64,000 bases of DNA from Coprinellus micaceus. Taxonomy: Eukaryota; Basidiomycota; Agaricomycetes; Agaricales; Psathyrellaceae. The notes under the pieces were generated by a model. The model was not told the origin of the DNA. It did not search any database and saw nothing but the letters and a program-made list of their open reading frames with translations. Made by a program: the position numbers and the translations under genes. Of the stretch, positions 44,416 through 56,531 are shown piece by piece. Location of the stretch: NCBI GenBank assembly GCA_951394405.1, contig OX596346.1, positions 1,364,001 to 1,428,000 of the forward strand. Reading direction: 5' to 3'. Every line of letters starts with the position of its first letter. The first letter of the stretch is position 1.

Positions 44416-46644
44416 ATGTCCGAGCGCAGGGTCGAAGGGGGACGACGAAGGTCAGTGAGGAGTCGCGACCGAAGCAAGTTGTTGCCGCAACCGCCCGGGG
44501 CTGGCCACGCGAGGCTCCCAGAAATCGACACGTCATGGCTGAAGGTGCGCCGATTTGTATCGTGTCCCGTAACTTCTGCTGACTTGACGAAACGGAGCAA
44601 GGCTGAACCTGCATGGAATGACATGATGAATCCGGAAATGCACTTTCCACTACCACCGCAGAGCGAAGAACCGTGGGGTCGCTGCGTTTCTATCATAACT
44701 GAGCACGACAAAGAGCTGTGTGCAGGATGGACAGAAGAGATCAATATCATGCTTGTTTTCGTAAGCACGTTTCTTGCTCAGAGCTGAAATTTTTACTGAG
44801 CAGATCACTACTCTCCAGGCAGCCTTATTCTCTGCCATCGTCACGGCATTTATAGTCGAGTCCCTGAAAGACATTCGCGAGGATCCTGCAGAAACCTCTG
44901 CGCAGTTACTCTATCAAATCCTTGCACAAATGCGAAACGCAAGCACCAACCCACAACCGGAGCTTTCACCTGCCCCACAGTTCCTACCTCCTGCATCCGC
45001 TATATGGATCAACAGCCTCTGGGGAGTGAGCCTCGCACTCAGTCTTCTGGCTGTTATGCTTTATATTCTTTGTCTGCAGTGGCTCAGAGCATTTCGGAGG
45101 TCGCATCCCGGCCTCTCTCGCGACCGGCTCTTGGCTATGCGACAGATGAAGTACGAGGGCTTGATGCACTGGGGGACGCCTCTCATCGTGTCGTCCATCC
45201 CCATCATCCTCCTCACCTCCCTGTTCCTCTTTTTCGCAGGTTTGGTCTACTACATCTACGACTCCTCAGTCATCGTCGCCATTCCCTTGATCGTCCTTAC
45301 GGTAGTCATCGCGGTCATATTTGCTGCCACCACAGCACTCCCCGGTATCATTGACTTGTCAAACCTTGTCTCGAGCGTACGAAACCAGCCACCTGCACCG
45401 TACTGCTTCTACAGGTCGCCTCAAGCAAACATTTTTGGCAACGTTCTATCAAAAATTGCATACGCCGGATTCACCCTGTATCGCAGTGTTTTCCAACCGC
45501 GAACGCACGATATTCCAATACCAGGGGCGGAACCGGTTGTTAATCTGGGGCAGCAAATCCGTAGTCACAAAAAGAAGGCCAGCGATGCTGGGGAGCTTGA
45601 GAGGTGGGCCCTCGAACACATTCAGTCACGGAACGCCGTTTTCGCCCTCTCCTGGTTCGCTGGTGCTTTCGGATATAGCCAAGACAATGCCGAGACGCTC
45701 TATCGTTGCGTCTACGAAACTGCGGACCCATCCACTGCTTGGGATATCTCCTGGGCCGTCACGAGGCCCACCACTGCTTGGGTTCGCCCTCTTGGGGATG
45801 GAGGCAGCCACCGGTTCATTGGAAGCTTGGTGAAGGATATTGCACTCCTCCGTTTGTGCAGACATTTCTTCACGTACCGACATCGGAAGCCGATACCAAT
45901 GCACATGCACATACATAGGATGGAGCTGTACCTGCGGGTATGGAGAGGGGTTATGAACGCAAGGGTCTCTGAGCTACAGCCATATGTGCTGACGCTCGAT
46001 TACTTCGAGATGTTCTGCCCAAACATCAGCAACAACGTGAATCCACGGAGAGAGGCCTTCCCAATCCTCCCAGATTGTGAGTGTGAACCTATCCTATTTG
46101 AGATTCGTCCGGCCTCATTATTGTATTCTCCTTAGCCCTTCGTATCCAGTATCTCAAGTATTTCGAAGAAGTCTTCACAGGGGACACTAAGGTCAAACTT
46201 GGAGGGGGTTTAGGACACCAAACCGAACAACTTTTGAGCCTGTTGGCATCGATCATTCTCTACCCCTTGGAATCGATGGATCCCAGCAACAGTGACCGTT
46301 CAGTCAACTTCCTGGACTTGGGATTCGGCTTACTTTTGCGCGGTATGCAGCTCAATGCAGGCGCGTCCCTCTCCACAATGGAAAACATGAATCCGTCTGC
46401 TGCGGCAGGGTTCTGTCGGTTCTGCTTGGGCCCATGGACAACGCGGTCAAATGCAACTGCAGTATTCAAGAACAAGCTCTTGTTGGAGCGCTCGACTATC
46501 TTCGAAATTTATATCAAGTATGTGGAGAAAGGAGTGCAGAAAGGGACACCTATGGCTGGGGAGATAGAGGTCCTCTGGAATAGATTTAGCTATATACGGG
46601 CTGCAAGAGGGTCAGAGGAGTATGCTAGGTATTATCATGAGTAG
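44416..46644 (+). CDS. DUF6535 transmembrane protein
   Basis: Exons 44416-44760, 44819-46076 and 46136-46644 give 703 residues. The DUF6535 hallmark spans the first junction: WTEEINIMLVF then AALFSAIVTAFIVES. The acceptor at 44818 was chosen over a nearer one because it restores this motif. Later helices are WINSLWGVSLALSLLAVML and a long aliphatic stretch near residues 260-310. The second half is a soluble helical region of unknown role (ALSWFAGAFGYS). The family is expanded in Agaricomycetes and its function is unknown. The start is uncertain: ATGs at 44416, 44620 and 44623 are in frame, and the first 68 residues are basic and poorly conserved in type. Confidence 0.82.
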
Positions 46645-46823
46645 CAATGCAAAGCAATGGGATTCGTGGATACATAGGACCAGCTGTTCTGAAACGATGT
46701 TGGGAGAGATACTGAGATAGGGGCTTATCTCCATATGAGGAAGGTACACAGCCACAACGCCAGTTCTGTCATCGCCAAATGCACCTCGCAACTCCCTCCC
46801 TTCCTCTTCCCTAACTATCCAGT

Positions 46824-48189
46824 ATGCCGGCGACACGACAATCGAAGAGGAAGTCTACCAAGAAAGCCAAAGCGGAGGCAGCTCCTGCCGAGGAAGCCCC
46901 CGTTGAAGAGCCGTCAGTACAGGAGCCGCACCCGCCACAGCAGGAGGATGCTTCGATGAACGTCGACTCGAATCCTGAGGTTGAACAACCTGCAGCATCG
47001 TCTTCGAGAGGTGCTGGAGAAACGTCAATAGCGGAGAAGGTTGAGGAGGCTGTTGAGGAGGCAGTTGAGGAGGCAATGGAAGTTGTGGAGTCGGGAGTCA
47101 AGAAGGTGGCAGGGAAAGCTGGGGAGGTCATCGCTGCGGTGGGAGAGTTCGTCGACGAGATGAACGGGGTCGAGGACCCAAGCGGGAGTCGATCGAATGA
47201 GAAGTCACCGGAGGCGAAGGGCAAATCGCGGAGTCAGAGTGCCGAAGTGGAGGAGGAGGAGGAAGGGTCGAAGCAGAAGGTGTCTTTGGATGAACGAAGG
47301 GCAAAGATGGAGGCGCTGAGGAAGAAAATGGTATGTCTCCATTATTCGACGTCGCTGCGATACCCTGACCATGGAATGTAGGCTGCTGGAACCAGAGCGA
47401 ACCGAGAGTCTCTCGCTGAGGAGGCTGCCAAGGCCAAGCTTACACAACGAGAACTAGCTAGACTAGAACGGCAGCGCAAGCTTGCAGAGACACTACGGTT
47501 AAAAGCCGACGCCGAGGATCGTGGGGAGGACGCTGAACGGCATAAGAACTGGGAGTACACGATAGAGGAGAACGACGAGTGGGAGAAGAAGTTGGCGAGG
47601 AAGAAGCGGAGAGCTGACTTCGAGTTCCATGGTAAGTCATGACTCCTCTAATACTGTCACTCCAGTGTTGAATGTATGCTTGTAGACGACGGCCATGCAG
47701 CTCGACGGCGGTACAAGAAGGACCTTGACCAGATCAAGCCGGACCTGGAGGCGTACAATAGGCAGAAGGCTGTTGCCATGGGTCTCAACCCTTCAAGCTC
47801 CAACGCTCTCACGACTTTCAGCTCGGGCGCCTCGTCCTCTGCTCTCACTGTCACGGCTGAGGAGCAGAGGATAGCGCACGAGAATTTGTACCGCGATGCC
47901 AACACGCTCATCTATGGGGACAATAAACCCAGCGACGAGGCGATCGACCGCGTTGTTGGCAAAATCAACAAAGACATCGAAGGGAAGGCCAAGTTCCACA
48001 GGAAGAGAGTCAACGAGGCCGAGGGCGATATCACGTATATCAACGAGCACAACAGAGTGTTCAACAACAAGGTTAGTCCCGCGTTAGTGCGTTTGGGTTT
48101 TGTACTGACACTGTTGTTAGATCAAGCGGTACTACGACAAGTATACCACCGACATTCGCGAGAGTTTCGAGCGCGGTACGGCCTTGTAG
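46824..48189 (+). CDS. SYF2: Pre-mRNA splicing factor SYF2
   Basis: Component of the Prp19-associated (NTC) complex in the spliceosome. Exons 46824-47330, 47382-47631, 47686-48071 and 48121-48189 give 403 residues. The conserved part begins around LAEEAAKAKLTQRELARLER and NWEYTIEENDEWEKKLARKK. It continues with DDGHAARRRYKKDLDQIKPD, LTVTAEEQRIAHENLYRDAN, DRVVGKINKDIEGKAKFHRK and IKRYYDKYTTDIRESFERGT, the standard SYF2 C-terminus. The first 165 residues are a long acidic and Ala/Glu-rich extension starting MPATRQSKRKSTKKAKAE, longer than in human SYF2 (about 243 residues in total) and probably disordered. Confidence 0.93.
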
Positions 48190-48675
48190 AGGTTCTTTCC
48201 TCCTTTGTCTATGTATCGTAGTTCCTCTAATGATCAGAGAGCACCCCTTGTGCATGGACCCCCCTCGATCCCCAAAGTTCCTCGCGCAGACCTTAAACAC
48301 ACCTAACTCACCTCCACATTCGGTTGACTGGCTCACTTCCTTTCACTTCCTTCTCAAACTGACCCAGATGTAGCTCAGTCAGGCTCAGTCACCGTGACGG
48401 TGACCTCCATGAACTGGCTTGATTCTAAAAATACTGCACTGACCCCACTGCGTGGGCGTCTGTCAAGGCCTGCCAAGGCCCACCGGCGTCTGTTCTGCCT
48501 CCAGGCACCCATCTGACGCCCGAGCGGACAGCTCTTGACAGTTCTGTTGAGATGCCATCTTGACGCAGTTAGGGTTGATAAGTATGTTCGAGGTGAGGGT
48601 ATTGCTGACATTCCAAGCACTCTTACTCCCACTTCCATCCCTCCACACCGCGTATCCATAATCCGACATACGACG
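48190..48675. other. Intergenic
   Basis: Short spacer between SYF2 and the next gene on the same strand. No extra gene seen. Confidence 0.4.
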
Positions 48676-50876
48676 ATGTCAGTGGAGGGGTGTCCGGCTG
48701 GGGTACATGTGTGAGTCCCTATGCTTGCGTGCGAGAGGCTGGAGATGTTAACACCACCTCTGAGTAGGAATGTTGACATTTCAGGTGGGGCATTGGCGAT
48801 ATGGAGAAAGTTTACAGAGGCTGAGCCAATCGACTTCGTTTGCAGGTCCTGGGGTTCGGGCTTCGCTCTACCTCCAGTCTATCCTTACTGGTGAGTCCGA
48901 GTTGTTACTCATCGCTCCTTCTGCCGTTCCCCGACGCTTATCGTCGCTCGTAGTCATCCTCGTACGCGTCTCGCCTGAAGACGCGCCAGGCGCATACTGG
49001 TCGATGACGGCGACTGCTCTGGGGCTGATCATATCGAGCTTGGTAACGGCCCTCCTTCGAGACATATCCCTACTGGACGCCATCGTCGTCACCTATGGTG
49101 CGTGTTACCTACATACCTGTCTGCTGTCTGCGCTGTATTGATTGACACCCCTTTGTTCTGTGTTGATCCAGTCCTTATTCTCCCAATCGTCGCATCCGCC
49201 TTCGGCGTGGCCCACTTGACCTCCAAGCAACCCAGCGGGTTTGGACCCACCACTCTGCGCAGAGCCCAATCGCCTCTCATCATTCTCGCCAACTGGCTCC
49301 GCTCAGCGCTCACTTACGCTTTTGCGCTCTTCGTTTGGGCGAAGGCCCCCAACTTTGGCTCTGGTCCTCCGGAATGCGACCAGGCGACTCGATTCATTTT
49401 CTTTGGGGCGTCGTTACCCGCACTGGGCAGTGGACGTATACTGAACCTCGTTGGGTGGGGTATACTCACTCTCTTGTTTGTGTGGAGGACGTATCAAGGA
49501 AAATGGACGCTTGGTGCTGCTGTGCAGGGGTTGTTTTTAGAGGATGTTATGATCAAACCGAAGGAGCCCCCGAAGAACGACGTAAACATGGAGAAATATG
49601 CCAAGTATACGTATCATACTGGGGAGCATGAGTATAGGTTAGTCTCTGTCGCTTGACTCGTCGTCTAGTGGGTCTGTCTCACGAGGATGCTTGCAACAGG
49701 GAGCGAGCGTATCGACCAGGCCAAGTATTTCATGAAATGCTTCAGGGGATGATGAACCAGATCTTAGGACTCGCGTCGTACCGTGGACAGGGCCGTTGGT
49801 ATAGAAAGTATGGACAACTTATTCTTGCCACCTTGGTGAGCCCCTTCGAGACTTCTTTGCTATCAGAGATGGTCTAATATCACAACTCTTTAGATCTCAG
49901 CATGGGCGATAGCAATGACTGAGCTTGAGCTGAGTAGGAACCGTCTGGAGGAGGACATTGACAGGCAGTGGGGCTTCGGTCAGGTACGATAAATTCCCTT
50001 TCCTTTTCGCCCGCAATTTGTTAACCGTCAGAGTAGATTCTGCCTTTACTTCTGACAATCTCGCCCTTATTCTCCCTTTGGGAGGCGATGCTCAAGAAAC
50101 GAGCTCGCGGGCCGGTCGAGAAGTCCAAACGCAAGCTCCGCTTGTGTATGGTGGGAGCTACAGGTCTGAAACGTGGACGCACCGAGATCGACCAGTATGG
50201 CCCAGAGGAACTGCAGGCCTTCGCCAAACAAGGTATCATGACGGAACAAGACATCGAAGTCATCCGCCGCCCTTCACCATTCGCTGTCCTAACCATAGAC
50301 GGAACGCACATCTACAACACGTTTTATGAAGAACACGCGGGAGACCCAGAGTGGATGGAAACCTTCGATGCAGTGGTGTCCGACACCTCCACAATTGTTG
50401 TGCGAATCTTCGACATGAAGGCCATGAGCCGAGGGTGGCCGGCGCTTATAGGGTACACGACCATCGCACCCTTCTCGATCCTTCCCCCAGGACAGAAGGG
50501 ACCTAATCCCCCACCAGACTCGATACCGGTTGACACTCAAACTGAAGGCCCAACGGAGGAGTCATCAAGCCAGGCTATGGTTCGGGCTGCGGAAGCAAGG
50601 CGGAATACCGATGGAAGCTCTGACTTCGCAACGGTGGTGCGGGAGTTCCCACTGGTGCTCGACCGTGAGGTGGTACCGGGCACATCGGTGGTGTTCTCGG
50701 TATCGGCGGATATCTCGGGTCCACCACCGCTTCCCAAGATTCCTGCCCGATATCTTGGTGTGCGGAAAACGAACGTAAAAACTCAGGTTGGGTTTGTCAA
50801 GTGGAGAGGGAGAAAGGTGGGGCGCAGGGAGGTGACAGTGACAGAAACATATCGGTTAGGCAATGACGAAGGATAG
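48676..50876 (+). CDS. Multi-pass membrane protein with C-terminal C2-like domain
   Basis: Exons 48676-48710, 48768-48784, 48846-48890, 48954-49097, 49172-49637, 49700-49835, 49894-49983 and 50037-50876 give 590 residues. The start MSVEGCPAGVHVNVDISGPG runs into GVRASLYLQSIL, then SPEDAPGAYWSMTATALGL and several helices to about residue 330 (last: ILPLLLTISPLFSLWEAML). This matches an unnamed family of fungal multi-pass proteins. The frame then continues without intron into KLRLCMVGATGLKRGR, PSPFAVLTIDGTHIY and DPEWMETFDAVVSDTSTIVV, which has the layout of a C2 domain (calcium/lipid binding), ending in a basic tail. The C2 identity is likely, not certain. Two exons are only 17 and 35 nt. A fusion of membrane and C2 parts suggests membrane contact or lipid handling, but that is a guess. 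Confidence 0.75.
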
Positions 50877-51105
50877 AGAAGCATGGGATGGATCAATAGG
50901 CTGTTGGTACTCAGAGGGTGGGGTACATACTTGTATTGTATATGGATATGGATAATGCTAGTGGGTATATGGCGTTTTTCTACACATTCAGAGTGGTGAA
51001 GGTTGAGAGTGAGAATAAGTCCATCTTTAAGGGATGACCTGGCGGGATGAGCTTGAAGCTACGGTAGTCTAAAGCAGAGAGAGTGGGGAAAGGCCGCCAT
51101 CCCCT
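50877..51105. other. Convergent intergenic spacer
   Basis: 3' ends of the C2 gene (+) and copy 5 (-) face each other over 229 bp. Confidence 0.5.
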
Positions 51106-52363
51106 TCAAGCCCAAGAAGCATTCCTCGCGTTCAGACTACGCTGCACCTCCTCATGCCTCGCCCACTGCTCCTGAATCTCTGGGTCAGGGTCCTCCCTAC
51201 AACTCCCAATACAAACACAAGCAGAGTACGTATGCCACCCATCCTCCGATATCGTCTCGTTCGTCTTGGCGTACATAAACTCGAGACCCATCGACATCGC
51301 GATCCACAGCGGGCTGAGCAAGATTCCCAGCAACAGGAATATGATCGGTACGAGGAGGATCGTCGCTGGACCCATGACAGTCGCTCCTAGAGCTCCAGCC
51401 CTGGCCGCATGGAGAACGTCGAGTCCCTCCGAATTAAAGTGACTCCTCTTGAGGATGGCCACACCTATGGGGCCAGTGAGGGCCCCCGCGCAGACTGTAG
51501 CAGGAGCACGAATAATCCAGGAGTGTTCTGCTTCGCCAGTAGCTTCGTTATACGTTGTTCTCGGTAGGAGGTTGATGACGATCCCAACACACATGGCGGC
51601 GAATATGCAGCCAACAGCTCCGACAATGGCAACTACTCTGTCAGACTCAATGTAGCCATGGTGGTGAGTAGCGCGGAGGATCGCATTGCCAATGAGCCTG
51701 TGTGGTCGGACGTTGAGTGGTTTATGATGGTTAGGAGAGGAGGTTGGAATAAGCGTACATCCAAACAGCACCGTTCGCAGCAGCAGAGCCAAGGCTAAGG
51801 GTGAGACTAAGGCTATAGGCCACTCAATCAGCAAACAAGGTCGGCTGAAGCAGAATATGTCCTTACGCAGCCATCACAACCACCCCAAGCCCGACTCCCA
51901 GTATCAACAACACGCGCCCCATCCAAACCCACCCAACGTAACTCCATCGCATGAACCGATTCCAACCTGTACCGCAAGCCCTTCGCCTGGCCCCGCGCGG
52001 ACGCTTATACTTGTCCTGCGTTACCCGCTTGTGGAGCGAAGGATCGGACTCGGCGTCTGCCTTATCATGGCTGAGATCGTCGAGGGGAACCAGAGGACCG
52101 AGGTGGGGCTCCTCTTTCGCCTCGGGCTGCTTGCTCACGACCATCTCCGGGACTGGAAGTTCGGGTGCAGGAGCGGGGGTCTCTAGTTTCGGAGACTCCA
52201 AGTCGAGAGAGGGGATTCTGGGCGCGTCCGAGCCTGGTGCGCCGGCAGAGTTGGACTGAGAGGCCTCAGCGGATTTCTCCAGCGTCAGTTGGGCATCGGA
52301 GGAAGTGGGACGCGGTGCATTCGTGTCCTGAGGGTCATCTTTCATGGCTTCGATCTTCGCCAT
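51106..52363 (-). CDS. Unnamed membrane protein family, copy 5
   Basis: Exons 52363-51867, 51806-51759 and 51697-51106 give 378 residues, the longest intact member. The N-terminal 140 residues are polar, Pro/Ser-rich and end in RRRACGTGWNRFMRW. Helix 1 (WVWMGRVLLILGVGLGVVVM) runs into the 48-nt exon ALTLSLGSAAANGAVW. The core is GNAILRATHHHGYIESDRVV, APATVCAGALTGPIGVAILK, GLDVLHAARAGALGA, then helices and PLWIAMSMGLEFMYAKTNET. The C-terminus has CVCIGSCREDPDPEIQEQ, also in copy 4. Best reference member for the family. Gly/Ala-spaced helices suggest close packing in the membrane. Function unknown. Confidence 0.83.
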
Positions 52364-53755
52364 GGTAGAGTGGAGGGAGGAAACCGGCTAGAGAGAAAGG
52401 GATGGGAAGGTGCCTGGCAAATGAGCGATGATGAGTATCATTATAAGTGCGCACGTTTTTATATGCAAAAATGATAGGTCATCGACGGCACCACAGCGCA
52501 ACCGTAGCTGTCGATAAACAAGTGTTACTGCAATTGTACCCCGACAGGGATGCTGTCACGAAGCACGAAGCCTACGGCTGTTAAGCGCCTGTGCGCCGCG
52601 GGACGACGAATGGAGTAGCTTGAGCCTCGCGACAGCAATTAAATAAGGCATGGGGGGCGCAACAGCAGCGAGAGGCAGTGAACTTCGCATTGCCCTTTCT
52701 GCACCCCTGTCGCGATGTTGGCGAGAGCGGAGCCAATTGCAAATTCAAGAATGAGGGACGGGTGTTTTGCGGAGAGAGCGCACACCGCATGGGCGCTAAA
52801 CTCCGCCAAGTTGGCTTGGTTCGGGAGCTTCGATTGATCAGAGAACCAGTTCGTCCGAGGCGAGCCAACCAATCCAAGACCCATATCCCGACAAGATTCA
52901 ATCGTTCAAGTTCACCACGAAGGAGAGAGGTCAAAAGACGTCAAGGAGCTGAGAGCTGTTTTAGCTTCGTATGCCATCGCCCAAGTCTGACACAATGTAG
53001 TAACCCTCCGCGCCAGCTGAAGTATCTCGAGTCGAGGGAGCACGGGCGAGGCCCAGCAGCGCTCAATTGACCACAAAATAGAAACCAGGACGGCTGGGTT
53101 AATTCAGGTGAGTCGTTGCTCCGCCACCGTCGACACGAGCATAGGTGTTGTTCGACCACGAGTCAGCGTTCCCGGGGGAAGTTCGAAAAAAAAAAGTTAG
53201 CAACAAGGCCCATTTTCGAAGGGCAGGTCAATCTCAGGCAGGGGCCGGCGATGTCGGGAATGCGTGAAGGATCGCAAGATTGAGACAATGTGGAATACAG
53301 ATGACAGAATGTAACTAGGCAGCGGCGTATCGACAACCTGAAGAGGTGGGAGTCAGTAAAAGGGTTATTGGATGTAAAAGAAGGGATGAGGAGAAGATAA
53401 AAAGTTCAGTATTGCAGAAGTTGGGTCAGCAGAGGGATCTCTCCCTAAGACTGTTGAGCTTGATAATGTGATAGGTTGTTCATCCCGAGAAATTGCGTAG
53501 AAGAATGTAAAGTAGGCGCGAGGAGGAAGAAACTCACGTTCGTCAACGCCGTCGATCACCAGAGGGAAGGGGGAGAGACGAATAGAGATGGTGGATGTCG
53601 AGGGGGAAGAGATACGCGCTGCAAAATTTCGTCTTGATCCCCATTGAGGCGCCGTTTGAAATGTTTGATCGCCGTTGCCTGACAACATGCCGGATAATAG
53701 GGTCATAATGACCTGAACTCGAACAACCATCCTTACCATCCATCCCTCCCCTCGA
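52364..53755. other. 1.4 kb without a recognisable protein gene
   Basis: Contains TTAAGCGCCT at 52581 and an A9 run near 53188. On the minus strand GTGAGT at 53535-53530 and CTTCAG before 53342 could be an intron of a non-coding or short transcript divergent from UPF3, but no coding frame supports it. Confidence 0.4.
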
Positions 53756-55487
53756 ATGGCTACGACAGCGACGACAAACCAGTCGCCCTCAAAGTCCAAG
53801 AAGGAGAAAGAGAAAGAGCGCCGGGAAAAGGCACACCAGCAGGCAAATGAGCGGCTGAAGACCGTCGTTCGCAGGCTCCCGCCAAACCTGCCCGAGGACA
53901 TCTTCTGGCAGACAGTGCAGACATGGGTTACCGAGGAGACAGTGTCGTGGAAGGTGTATCATATTGGGAAATTCAAGAAGCGGTGCGTCTGCTAGATCTC
54001 GATAATTGGTGTTATCCAGACTGACCCCGGCGCCTATTCTGCCCAGCATGAACAAGGAGAATATACCCTCTCGAGCCTATATTGCGTTCAAGGATGAGGA
54101 ACTGTTGATCAGGTTCAGTCGCGAATTCGACGGGCACCTTTTTAAGGATAAAGCAGGTAATTAGACCTTCGCTTCAACTTCAAGCGTCGACGTGGATTTA
54201 GCGTGTGCGTAGGCAATGAGTCATACGCCATCGTCGAGTATGCTCCGTATCAGAAAGTCCCTTCTGAGAAACGCAAGCAGGATAGCAAGTACAACACGAT
54301 TGAGAAAGGTGCGCTTCGTTTGTCTTCAGCCCCCCTGCGATTGCTACTAACAGCCGCCCAAACAGATGAGGACTATATCTCGTTCATCAAGGCGCTCAAC
54401 GCTCCAACTGGGGACCCAGTGACCCTTGAAGCCTTGAGTAAGTCGCTATGGGGAGCCTCTTCCTTGCTTCTGACTCATATCGCCCTTCACAGTCGCCGCG
54501 ACTCGCCCTCCCGAGCCTCCCAAAACCACCCCTCTCCTGGAAGCGCTCAAAGCCGAGAAATCCGCACAGAAGGACAAAGAAGCCATCCTTCGAAACCACG
54601 CACACTACAAGGACCAAGCAAACATCACCGCTATCGCCACCAATCCCAATCGTAAGGACGACAAGAAGAAACCCCCTGCTCCGCCTCCCCCCGCCATATC
54701 CAGCCACTCGTCGAAGGGAGGGGATGCATCAGCGCCGCTCAGCAAGAAAGCCAAGAAGAAGGCAGCTGAAGCTGCGCAGAAGGCAGCTGCTGCCGTGAAG
54801 AATGGACCCGAGGCGAAACCCGGGACAGCGTTCCAGCCTGCTGCTCCTGCTCCCAAACAATCGAAGAAGAGCAAAAGTACATCCGCTGCGCCTACCGCTC
54901 CCCCGATTATCCTCGCTGCAAAACCGGCTCCAGCTGCGTCTTCATCTAAGGCAGGTGCTGAAGCCCCTCCCGCCGATGCAGCACCCTCTCGTCGTCCTCG
55001 AGCTCTGATTGGGCGCCATCTCGGCCTCGCTCTTGGAGACATAGGCGCTTCTGCCCGCTCCCCTAAGGAGCGTGGAAAGGATAAGTCATCCACTGAAGCC
55101 AAGCCCGAAGCGAAGACAGGAGGAGCCGCCCCCGCCGCCACCAGCGAGTCTAGCCAACCGCCAGCGGCGAAGGACAAGGTAGCCACTCCCGCTTCTGCTT
55201 CCACGCAGCCACCACCATCCCCTTCGCGCCACCGTAACCGTCGTGGTGGCCCGCCTCCGACGCCGGCCCCGGCCGCTGCTGCGAAGGTCCCAGTCATTGC
55301 TCAGAGGTCCACGAGCGGGGGTGCGCCGGCGGCGCCTACTATCTTGCAAAAGCCAGCTCCACCCCCTCCTGCGCCTGTTCCTGGCGTTATTGTTTCCGCT
55401 GAAAGAGGTAGGGGCGGTGCGAGAGGAGGAAGAGGGGGTGGGAGGGGGAGAGGCGGGAGAGGAGGTCCCCCGGCGAGGGGAGGTTAA
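53756..55487 (+). CDS. UPF3: Nonsense-mediated decay factor UPF3 (Smg4/UPF3)
   Basis: Exons 53756-53982, 54047-54156, 54213-54308, 54366-54437 and 54493-55487 give 499 residues. The RNP-like domain has VVRRLPPNLPEDIFWQTV, SRAYIAFKDEELLIRFSREF, GHLFKDKAGNESYAIVEYAP and DYISFIKAL, all classic Smg4/UPF3 positions. UPF3 links UPF2 to the exon-exon mark or terminating ribosome in NMD. The C-terminal 330 residues are Ala/Pro/Lys-rich and disordered, with an arginine stretch RPRALIGRHLG and a closing Arg/Gly tail (GRGGARGGRGGGRGRGG). It has a head-to-head promoter with the gene-free region upstream. Confidence 0.92.
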
Positions 55488-56396
55488 CCCTTCAACCCCT
55501 TCAGCCCACCAATGATTTCAGACAGTTCCACCATGGAACGTAGGATCTCAACCCCCTCCAGCAGACCGCCCGATGATCCGTCCGTGTCGTCTGCATTCAC
55601 GGGCATGTACCACGGATTATGACGCCGGGTCTCCCATCGCTTTCTCTCGAGCACCCTATTCGACGTCGACGTCGGCACCAAGAGGAGCCTGCGGCCCTTG
55701 ACGTTGGGATTTTACCTTGCAACGACCCTTGTTTAAGGGGTCATGCAAGCCGTGGCTACGCACTGGAGCAACCCAACACCCGGGATGGCTGCACATTCTC
55801 ATTCCTTTGTCGATACCCAACTTCCAACATCATGAAAGTGTTTCTTGGTCCAGACTCTACACTCTCTCGCCTGTTTTTCCTTCGAACTCTGTGATGTATC
55901 CTTCGGGATTATGGCTCTCTCTTTTCTGTTCAACCCGTATTGATCATGTTATCGTCGTCTTCGTGTCCGCCTCGGGCTGAATCGAGGCTGAATCCTATGC
56001 AATTTGCCCCCAATTGCTCACCAGCCCTCACTTCTCGATTTCTACCAGCTCGCCCCCTTCACCCCGCCTTGACATCCATCTGAGCCCCTGAAGGATCTCC
56101 ACTGTTGCCTTCCACCGCCACACACTCATTACAACGTCGATCCCTATCAAATATCGCAACCGGATTGGTATGTATCAAGCCTCCAGATAAAGGTGATTCG
56201 CATCTGGATAGTCTGGTGTCCTGGGTCACGATGCTCTAGCAGAGAGCGATGGTGAGGTGATAAGCCATACTGAGCATGAGAGCTGTGGTTGGCGGTGCTA
56301 ATGACTACGCTTGCCAAGGATAGAAGGGAGACTCAGGAAGGTTAGAGACATATACAAACTGATTCATATCCGCCTTTCGGCCTTTCAGTACAAGCG
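55488..56396. other. Intergenic, no gene seen
   Basis: About 0.9 kb. Open frames near 55619-55980 lack motifs. Confidence 0.4.
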
Positions 56397-56404
56397 TATA
56401 AAAG
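56397..56404 (+). promoter_or_regulatory. TATA box of the small secreted protein gene
   Basis: TATAAAAG lies 135 bp before the ATG at 56532, followed by a pyrimidine-rich leader. Confidence 0.7.
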
Positions 56405-56531
56405 AGCGTAGTTTGCACCGACTAATTTCCTCATCCCACTCGCAGCTGGTCTGTTCGTAGCTGGTCTACACAACGACTCCTCACCCGCCGCCGCAACCTC
56501 TTCCTACTTCATTTACTTTGGTCCTTGTACA

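Noticed and set aside
53300..53560. Possible spliced non-coding RNA opposite UPF3
   Set aside because: Splice-like GTGAGT and CTTCAG exist, but there is no coding frame, box motif or conserved fold to support it.
53365..53901. 178-codon minus-strand frame over the UPF3 start
   Set aside because: Overlaps conserved UPF3 coding sequence and has no motifs or promoter.
54605..55297. Ala/Gly-rich minus-strand frame
   Set aside because: Mirror of the low-complexity Ala/Pro tail of UPF3.
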